Source: a virus
Reading direction: 5' to 3' (one strand)
Length of the DNA: 35,348 nt
Virus record (IMG/VR): IMGVR_UViG_3300044846_001218
Location: 1 to 35,348 of that record
Below the pieces are notes generated by a model that was not told where the DNA came from, made no database searches, and saw nothing but the letters and a program-made list of their open reading frames with translations. The position numbers and the translations under genes are program-made. This document shows positions 30,756 through 35,348 of this stretch, in pieces; position 1 is the first letter of the stretch, and each line of letters starts with the position of its first letter.

Positions 30756-30832
30756 AACCAATCAACTTATGCCGCAGCAAGTCATGCGGCTCGCACGTAA
30801 TTGTACAACCAACAACTAAAGCAGTTGCATAA
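30752..30832 (+). CDS. 26-residue cysteine microprotein coupled to portal
   Basis: ATG 30752 overlaps the methyltransferase stop (ATGA) and its stop shares a base with the portal start (TAATG), so it fills the gap exactly. It reads MKPINLCRSKSCGSHVIVQP with a short tail. The CRSKSC pair could bind metal. The perfect overlaps on both sides argue for translation, though it could simply be a coupling leader for portal. Confidence 0.5.
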   Translation: MKPINLCRSKSCGSHVIVQPTTKAVA

Positions 30833-32739
30833 TGGCACTATCTACTGAGGACATTGACAAGATTGTTCGCAAGTTCGCTTACCAGTACAAGGGATGGGAG
30901 ACGGCTGCGAAGAGCTCACCCATAAACCCCATCACTAAGGAGCGCACTGGTGTATCTCAATATCCTGAGTATTGGCCGGGGTATAACTATGCCGCTAAGA
31001 TGTATGACAGCATTTTGCCGCATACCCGGCCTGACATTTACCCGGCTCACTTGCTCTCAGTGAGAGCCCCGAATCAGACTGATGCGCAGGCTGAGTATAT
31101 CCGAGCCAACTACAAGCCTACAACACTCAGTGTGTTTGAGGACTTCAAAGCCACGATAAGTCGAGCCTTCGCAGACCAGAACTGGTCCATTCGCTACACG
31201 CCAGAGCTTGAGCCAATCTTTGGAGATGATACGTTTCAGCGTTATGTGAATAACGAGATTGAGAAGTTCGGATCCTTGGAGATGTTTGTCAAGACCATGC
31301 TCCCAACATTGAAGCTGATTGACCCGAATGGAATCATTGCAATCGAGCCGCAAGATGTTGACACCATCGAGAATGAAGAAGGCGAAGAAGTAATCAGCAA
31401 CGAACTTATCAAGCCGATGCCGGAATACTATTCCTGCAAGAGCATTGTGGGGCAGAAGTTCGGCGAGTATTATATGGTCATCGCTGATGACAAGAGTGAG
31501 GTGAAGGTCGGCAGCAAGATGGAGCATTCAGGGCTTGTCCTTGAGATATACGACACCGAAGCAATCTGGAAGGTGTATCAGTACGGCAAGAAGTCCGACA
31601 TGCAATTCTCAGAGCCTGTGCTGTACTATCAGCACAACCTTGGATATGTGCCTGCGCAAAAGCTTCAAGGTACGCCTCAGCTCATCAATGGAGAGATTGC
31701 ATTCCAGTCGCCTTTCATCACGGCTGTGCCATTGCTTGACCAGGTCATTCTCGATGAGTCATATTTACAAATCAGCAAAGCGACAAGTGCCTTTCCTTTC
31801 ATGGTTGCTCTTGGCGAGATTTGCGAGTTCATAGACCGAGAAGGCAACAAGTGCCAAGACGGTCAAATCTTTGACCCGATTAACGGAGGGTACCGGACAT
31901 GCTCAAGCTGTAACGGCTCAGGTGTGAAGAGCAGATTCAGCCCGACAGGGATGCTACTCATCAAGCCAAAGACTGCATTGAGCGAAGGAGACAGTGCTCT
32001 ATCTGGTGAGTACCTTAAGTTCGTGAGCCCACCAATGGACACGCTGAACTTCCTGCGCACAGAGATTGAGCAGCAGATGGCGAAGGCTCGCAGAATATTG
32101 CACTTGCCATCATCTGACGAAAGCGGAACCATTGGCGAAGCATCGACAGCAACAGGGTCATTGAATAAGCTGCGTGCACTGTATGCCTTCATCAAGCCTA
32201 TCTCAGACCAGCTATTCAACTTGTATGAGTTCTGCTTGGTGACAATGGGTCAAATGCGATATGGCGAATTCTTTGGAGGTATCAACTTGGTTTATCCTAC
32301 ATCCTTCGACATCTCAACTCCGAGCGACTACCTTGCAGTTATCAGCGAAGGCGTGAAGGCTGGAGTACCGCCATCGATTACCTTCAGCAATGTCTACAAC
32401 TACATCCGAGCAATCCACTACACGGATGAGGAGACCTCAGCGATTTACGACCTTATCATCAATGCAGATGAGTTGCTACTGATGAGCAGCGCAGACATCG
32501 CGTTGCGCGTTGCAAATGGCACGGTTGAGAAGTACCAGGATGTGATTCACCACAGCGCACCTCAGCTTATCATGGAACTGATTCGCAACTACATCCCGAC
32601 TGAAGATGCGCCTCGCTTTATCGACCTACCAATGAGCGAGCAGATTGCTGCATTGAATCGCTTGGCATCGGATAAGATAGGCACGCAACTCGATCCGATT
32701 CAACAGGCGCAACAGGAGCTTCTGAATGGCATCATTTGA
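30832..32739 (+). CDS. Portal protein (635 aa) with zinc-knuckle insert
   Basis: It forms the DNA gateway of the head. The order portal, MuF-like, scaffold and capsid is classical. The sequence is typical of large Bacteroidota portals: an acidic helical N-terminal part, a crown/wing core, and an insert at about residues 332-366 with C..GNKC.DG...YRTCSSCNGSG, resembling a DnaJ-type zinc knuckle. The helix QQMAKARRILHLPSSDES precedes the stem/clip region. The long C-terminus (ADELLLMSSADIALRVANGT; LNRLASDKIGTQLDPIQQAQ) would pack against head proteins. The 3' end overlaps the MuF-like gene by 14 nt. Confidence 0.85.
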   Translation: MALSTEDIDKIVRKFAYQYKGWETAAKSSPINPITKERTGVSQYPEYWPGYNYAAKMYDSILPHTRPDIYPAHLLSVRAPNQTDAQAEYIRANYKPTTLSVFEDFKATISRAFADQNWSIRYTPELEPIFGDDTFQRYVNNEIEKFGSLEMFVKTMLPTLKLIDPNGIIAIEPQDVDTIENEEGEEVISNELIKPMPEYYSCKSIVGQKFGEYYMVIADDKSEVKVGSKMEHSGLVLEIYDTEAIWKVYQYGKKSDMQFSEPVLYYQHNLGYVPAQKLQGTPQLINGEIAFQSPFITAVPLLDQVILDESYLQISKATSAFPFMVALGEICEFIDREGNKCQDGQIFDPINGGYRTCSSCNGSGVKSRFSPTGMLLIKPKTALSEGDSALSGEYLKFVSPPMDTLNFLRTEIEQQMAKARRILHLPSSDESGTIGEASTATGSLNKLRALYAFIKPISDQLFNLYEFCLVTMGQMRYGEFFGGINLVYPTSFDISTPSDYLAVISEGVKAGVPPSITFSNVYNYIRAIHYTDEETSAIYDLIINADELLLMSSADIALRVANGTVEKYQDVIHHSAPQLIMELIRNYIPTEDAPRFIDLPMSEQIAALNRLASDKIGTQLDPIQQAQQELLNGII

Positions 32740-33637
32740 TAAGTTAGTCAAAGACAAGATTGCACTGTTCGAGTCAGTGCCTGAGAAGCTGGCAACGGCT
32801 GCTCAGAAGACTCAAGCTGAGATATGGCGCAAGATTCGCCCTATCTTGGATGATATGGATGTCACCGCTGCTGGGAATATCGAGCAGACTGAAGGCAACA
32901 TAAGGCGCATTGCACTCATCAGCGATGAGCTCAAGAAGGTACTGGCAGGCAGTGAATACCGCGAAGCCGTGCGTGCATTCCTTGGTTCGATTGATGAAGG
33001 CGTGCAACTCACCAATGAGATTGCTCAGACATTCGAGAGTTCATTTGAGCCAACAGAGGTGCAGAAGCAATTGCTGCAACTGAGCAAGCAGAATGCAATC
33101 AATACATTCTTTGGTGCAGGCTTGGATGCACGCTTCACGCAGCCATTCCTTGAGCAGCTTACCACCAACATCGCAGCAAGGTCACCACTACGCGAGACCG
33201 TTGCAGCACTGGAGGGTATTGTCACCGGCACAGAGACAAATGACGGCAGGCTACTTGCCAACATCAAGACCACAGCCACAACCGCGCAAGCCGTTGCAGA
33301 TAGAAGCTATTCAGCGGCTGTCAATGACGAACTTGGGATTCAATGGTTCGAGTACCTTGGTGGGGAGATACCAACAACGCGGCCCTTCTGCGAGCATCGT
33401 GAGGGGCAGATATTTCACCGCAAAGAAATTGAAGCGTGGGGAGATGGCGAGAATAGCGGAGGCATAAGAGACATACGTGACGGCACTTGGGCTGGGCGCA
33501 TAGATGGCACAGATAGCAAGTCAATCTTCACTTTAGTGGGTGGGTGGAATTGCCGACACTATCTGGTGCCAGTGCCTGATCGTAAGGTGCCGGAGACGGT
33601 AAAAGCAAGAGCAAGAGCCGAGGGGTTTTATGATTAA
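32726..33637 (+). CDS. MuF-like minor head protein (303 aa)
   Basis: The C-terminal domain carries TRPFCEHREGQIFHRKEIEA, followed by LVGGWNCRHYLVPVPD, the Cys/His pattern of phage Mu gpF-type minor head proteins. The N-terminal 200 residues are helical and likely contact the portal. The family is packaged in the head and sometimes carries toxins at the C-terminus, but none is fused here. The gene overlaps portal and is followed by a promoter. Confidence 0.85.
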   Translation: MASFDKLVKDKIALFESVPEKLATAAQKTQAEIWRKIRPILDDMDVTAAGNIEQTEGNIRRIALISDELKKVLAGSEYREAVRAFLGSIDEGVQLTNEIAQTFESSFEPTEVQKQLLQLSKQNAINTFFGAGLDARFTQPFLEQLTTNIAARSPLRETVAALEGIVTGTETNDGRLLANIKTTATTAQAVADRSYSAAVNDELGIQWFEYLGGEIPTTRPFCEHREGQIFHRKEIEAWGDGENSGGIRDIRDGTWAGRIDGTDSKSIFTLVGGWNCRHYLVPVPDRKVPETVKARARAEGFYD

Positions 33638-33646
33638 ATAATTTTA

Positions 33647-33654
33647 TACCTTTG
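33647..33654 (+). promoter_or_regulatory. -7 box (TACCTTTG) ending 4 nt before ATG 33659
   Basis: TACCTTTG in an AT-rich gap matches TAnnTTTG. A TTTT at about 33626-33629 takes the place of a -33 box. The message would be leaderless. Confidence 0.6.
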
Positions 33655-33658
33655 TTAC

Positions 33659-33925
33659 ATGAGACACTTGATACTCACAGATGGGCGCATCATTAAGGCC
33701 TCCGATATGGTGGCTGAGCATCTGATTAAAAAGAAAGGCGCGAAAGAATTAGAATTGCAACCAATTAACACCCCTGAAATATATGCCGATCAAACCGGAG
33801 GAAGCACTGGAGATAGTGAACTTCCTAAACCTCAACGAAGCAGAAAACCTCGAGGAAGCAAAAGAGAAGTTCCAGGAGAACTGGGTAAACAGCAAGGAGC
33901 TAAGCGAAAAGCTCGGAAAGATTAA
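33659..33925 (+). CDS. Small basic protein overlapping the scaffold gene (88 aa)
   Basis: It starts just after a -7 box. The first 45 residues (MRHLILTDGRIIKASDMVAE) are ordered and resemble small proteins found at this position in Bacteroidota phages. The C-terminal half is low-complexity and basic (RSRKPRGSKRE...KRKARKD) and is encoded in the 143 nt shared with the scaffold gene. Its basic tail could bind DNA or the acidic scaffold. It is one of the longest apparent dual-coding overlaps in the genome. Confidence 0.6.
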   Translation: MRHLILTDGRIIKASDMVAEHLIKKKGAKELELQPINTPEIYADQTGGSTGDSELPKPQRSRKPRGSKREVPGELGKQQGAKRKARKD

Positions 33926-34604
33926 CGGTACAATTGCCCATGTTGCCAAGCGTGCTTTTGAGCCTTTCGGAGTTACACTGACTGAGGAAGATTTCAAAGA
34001 CAAGAAGGCGCAAGATGTTTTACGCATGGCCTCCGAGCGAGCTCGCGAAGCTTATGAGAAGCAGCAAGATGAATGGCAGCAACGTGCTGACAAGTCAGGC
34101 TCAGAGGAACTTGTGAAGGAATGGGAGAAGAAGTACAAATCTTTGGAGCGCAAAGTTGGAGAGATTGACACTGCACGACAGGAAGCAATCAATCAGTTTG
34201 ACCAGTTCAAGCTGAAGATGGCAGAAGAGCAAAAGCAGAGCAAGATTAACCATACCTTTGAGAAAGAACTTGGGGCCATCAAGCTTGATCCTTCCGTGAA
34301 TGAATTCACCATAAAAGGATTCAAAGCAACCATTGGAGAGAAGTACGCAATCGACCTGGAAGAAGATGGCAATGTATTCGTGAAGGACAAGAAAAGTGGT
34401 GAGCGATTGAAGTCCAAAGAGAAAGCCGGTTCGTTCCTCAATCTTTCCGATGTGCTGCTTCAAGAAGCAACGGCGGCAGGCATCATCCAAAAAAATCCAT
34501 CAGCAGGCCAAAGAGTGCCAAGACCTGGTGCAATCATCCCACAGCTTGAGCCACAAGCAGACAAGAAGATCCGTGGCATTAACCCTCGATTCTTTGCGAA
34601 ATGA
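33783..34604 (+). CDS. Scaffold-like / head morphogenesis protein (273 aa)
   Basis: It lies between the MuF-like gene and the capsid gene, where scaffolds are usual. Sequence is strongly charged and coiled-coil: residues about 15-60 and 80-160 carry repeated E/K heptads (WEKKYKSLERKVGEIDTARQ). The C-terminal part (KDKKSGERLKSKEKAGSFL, then VPRPGAIIPQLEP) is like the capsid-binding end of GP20-type scaffolds. A basic terminus (KKIRGINPRFFAK) could contact the capsid. The stop overlaps the next start (ATGA). Confidence 0.8.
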   Translation: MPIKPEEALEIVNFLNLNEAENLEEAKEKFQENWVNSKELSEKLGKINGTIAHVAKRAFEPFGVTLTEEDFKDKKAQDVLRMASERAREAYEKQQDEWQQRADKSGSEELVKEWEKKYKSLERKVGEIDTARQEAINQFDQFKLKMAEEQKQSKINHTFEKELGAIKLDPSVNEFTIKGFKATIGEKYAIDLEEDGNVFVKDKKSGERLKSKEKAGSFLNLSDVLLQEATAAGIIQKNPSAGQRVPRPGAIIPQLEPQADKKIRGINPRFFAK

Positions 34605-34762
34605 CAATCAAGCAAGCATACAAGGTGTTGAAGCATCATGCCGATTGGAGGCAGGGGCTCAACAATGAAATGCTCGAGCCGGCACAGCTAACCAAAGCAC
34701 TTGAGATCGTGCTCGCATATTTGGAGAACAAGATAAACATGACCACGTATGCCACAGTATGA
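34601..34762 (+). CDS. Small conserved phage protein, HADWRQG type (53 aa)
   Basis: ATG 34601 overlaps the scaffold stop (ATGA), and the end overlaps the next gene by 14 nt. It is helical: AYKVLKHHADWRQGLNNEML, then LTKALEIVLAYLENK. Small proteins with a K...WRRG...P...I..A..V pattern are widespread in phages of many hosts, with unknown function. The overlaps on both sides and this pattern support a real gene. Confidence 0.7.
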   Translation: MTIKQAYKVLKHHADWRQGLNNEMLEPAQLTKALEIVLAYLENKINMTTYATV

Positions 34763-35021
34763 AGGTTTCAATGTCACCTCCTCGGAACGTGTTGGGAAGA
34801 AATATAAGGCAGTAGATGATGAGGGCAATGAGATTCACTTTGGTGCTGAAGGCTATCGGATTAAGCCAGGCACAGATGCAGGGAATTCTTACTGTGCTCG
34901 TAGTGCTGGCATCCCTTCTGAGAAAGGCTCAGCGAATTGGTGGGCTCGGCAGCTTTGGAGCTGCGAAGGCAAAAGGTCAGTAAGCGACAAACCTTTTTTT
35001 GGAAAAATCGAACTGCCTTAG
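34749..35021 (+). CDS. Conserved small phage protein, HFGAEGYRIKPGT type (90 aa)
   Basis: It has KKYKAVDDEGNEIHFGAEGY and YCARSAGIPSEKGSANWWAR, blocks recurring in short phage head-region proteins, with two conserved cysteines (YCARS, SCEGK). Function is unknown; decoration or assembly of the head is the guess from position between scaffold and capsid. A promoter lies in its 3' end. Confidence 0.65.
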   Translation: MPQYEGFNVTSSERVGKKYKAVDDEGNEIHFGAEGYRIKPGTDAGNSYCARSAGIPSEKGSANWWARQLWSCEGKRSVSDKPFFGKIELP

Positions 35022-35029
35022 TATCTTTG
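34998..35029 (+). promoter_or_regulatory. Promoter (TTTG - 20 nt - TATCTTTG) upstream of a short terminated unit
   Basis: TTTG (34998-35001) and TATCTTTG (35022-35029) are 20 nt apart. Transcription would begin near 35035 and meet the intrinsic terminator at 35065-35097. Confidence 0.75.
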
Positions 35030-35034
35030 CCCTG

Positions 35035-35097
35035 TTTCATAGATTTTAAGTTTAGGCTTAGTAAATGACTGCAAGCGACGGCAGTCATTTTTTTTTT
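35035..35097 (+). ncRNA. Candidate small RNA of about 60 nt
   Basis: A good promoter, about 30 nt of unstructured A/T-rich sequence, then an 8-bp hairpin with ten T make a self-contained unit with no room for a gene. It is either a small RNA or a decoy unit that insulates the capsid promoter. The start is estimated from the -7 box. Confidence 0.45.
35065..35097 (+). terminator. Intrinsic terminator before the capsid promoter
   Basis: Perfect 8-bp stem ATGACTGC (35065-35072) and GCAGTCAT (35081-35088) with an 8-nt loop, ending in ten T (35088-35097). Confidence 0.92.
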
Positions 35098-35098
35098 A

Positions 35099-35106
35099 TA
35101 TCTTTG
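35099..35106 (+). promoter_or_regulatory. Capsid gene -7 box (TATCTTTG)
   Basis: It lies one base after the terminator T-run. It matches TAnnTTTG and is followed by CA as at 28657. No separate -33 TTTG is visible because the hairpin occupies that place. Confidence 0.65.
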
Positions 35107-35205
35107 CAACTCTATGATGATGTAGTGTGTGCCGACTTGCTGGCACGAAGTAGGCGCACCTGTCGGCCTTTGCAACTGGCAGAAACTCCAAACTACATTT
35201 CAATC
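35107..35205 (+). promoter_or_regulatory. 99-nt structured leader of the capsid gene
   Basis: Several mutually exclusive pairings are possible: GTGTGCC (35127-35133) with GGCGCAC (35153-35159, one G-U), GTGCC with GGCAC (35142-35146), and GCCGAC (35131-35136) with GTCGGC (35162-35167). A last AGGC/GCCT stem ends in CCTTTGCAACTGGCA, shared with the tail-tube leader. It is probably a stability or translation enhancer for a highly expressed mRNA. Confidence 0.6.
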
Positions 35206-35348
35206 ATGTCTATATCTCGCATTCTATCGGAGTGTCCTAATGTGCAAATGTCACTTAGCGAGCTCTTCATCGAAGTTGGTCAGCGTGAGCAACTTCCTTT
35301 TCTTGAGTTCTTACTTTCACCTGAGAACGCAAAACTTATCCGCACTGA
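35206..35348 (+). CDS. Major capsid protein, 5' part (continues at base 1)
   Basis: ATG 35206 begins MSISRILSECPNVQMSLSEL and is open to the window end. Bases 35222-35348 equal 1-127, so the gene continues in frame to 1028. I chose this start because it follows the structured leader; the frame stays open further upstream through the terminator only by chance. The sequence has no Shine-Dalgarno but an A/T-rich stretch before the ATG. Confidence 0.75.
   Translation, partial: MSISRILSECPNVQMSLSELFIEVGQREQLPFLEFLLSPENAKLIRT
35222..35348. repeat. Contig-end overlap, right copy
   Basis: Identical to bases 1-127. It should be counted once when the genome is circularised. Confidence 0.95.

Noticed and set aside
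35065-35205. Upstream extension of the capsid frame to ATG 35065
   Set aside because: The frame is open but crosses the terminator hairpin, T-run and promoter; the leader features would make no sense as coding sequence.

Overview
The window is a complete or near-complete tailed-phage genome (Caudoviricetes), most likely a siphovirus of a Bacteroidota host. Positions 1-127 recur exactly at 35222-35348, so the contig closes into a circle of 35,221 bp and the major capsid gene runs across the join. All supported genes lie on the + strand, tightly packed, with many ATGA or TAATG stop/start overlaps. The host is inferred from three things. Promoters have the Bacteroidota form TAnnTTTG, in the best cases with a TTTG box 19-20 nt upstream. 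Most starts lack a Shine-Dalgarno sequence. Several genes are recognisable Bacteroidota types, including a BT4734/VirE-N primase fused to a VapE ATPase and a portal with a zinc-knuckle insert. I see no integrase, repressor, tRNA, CRISPR array or reverse transcriptase.

Layout. 1-2756: capsid and head-tail connector genes. 2753-6146: fibre region, starting with an 885-residue protein that joins a neck-like domain to a long fibre. 6146-8643: lysis and accessory block (GH24 lysozyme, holin-like protein, an orphan PAS-HisKA protein with a coupled 64-residue partner, and a membrane protein). 8698-16672: early operon for DNA metabolism (SSB-like protein, DUF1351-like protein, RecB/RecE-type nuclease, HNH endonuclease, SF2 helicase, primase-helicase, VRR-NUC nuclease). 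A roughly 290-bp repeat-rich non-coding segment at 16053-16343 is the best origin candidate. 16670-17706: an AT-richer island of three orphan small genes with gene-junction repeats and an attC-like inverted repeat, probably acquired cassettes. 17752-19307: small early genes and a HAD phosphatase. 19331-21025: terminase subunits with a hidden single-TM microprotein between them. 21022-28652: small proteins, tail-assembly chaperone with a slippery site, tape measure, and two large tail-tip proteins. 28657-30755: probable tail tube gene, then a glycosyltransferase and a methyltransferase. 30752-35206: portal, MuF-like protein, scaffold and small head genes leading into the capsid gene.

How it works together. 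The 8.7-16.7 kb genes would replicate and recombine the genome. TerS/TerL package it into a head built by portal, MuF-like protein, scaffold and capsid protein. A long non-contractile tail (816-residue tape measure) is attached through the neck genes, and lysozyme plus holin release progeny. The parts most worth follow-up are the orphan PAS-HisKA protein, the cassette-like island, the iteron-like repeat cluster, the related structured leaders of the capsid and tail-tube genes, the promoters that abut start codons, the neck-fibre fusion, the T8 slippery site and a short promoter-to-terminator unit that could make a small RNA.
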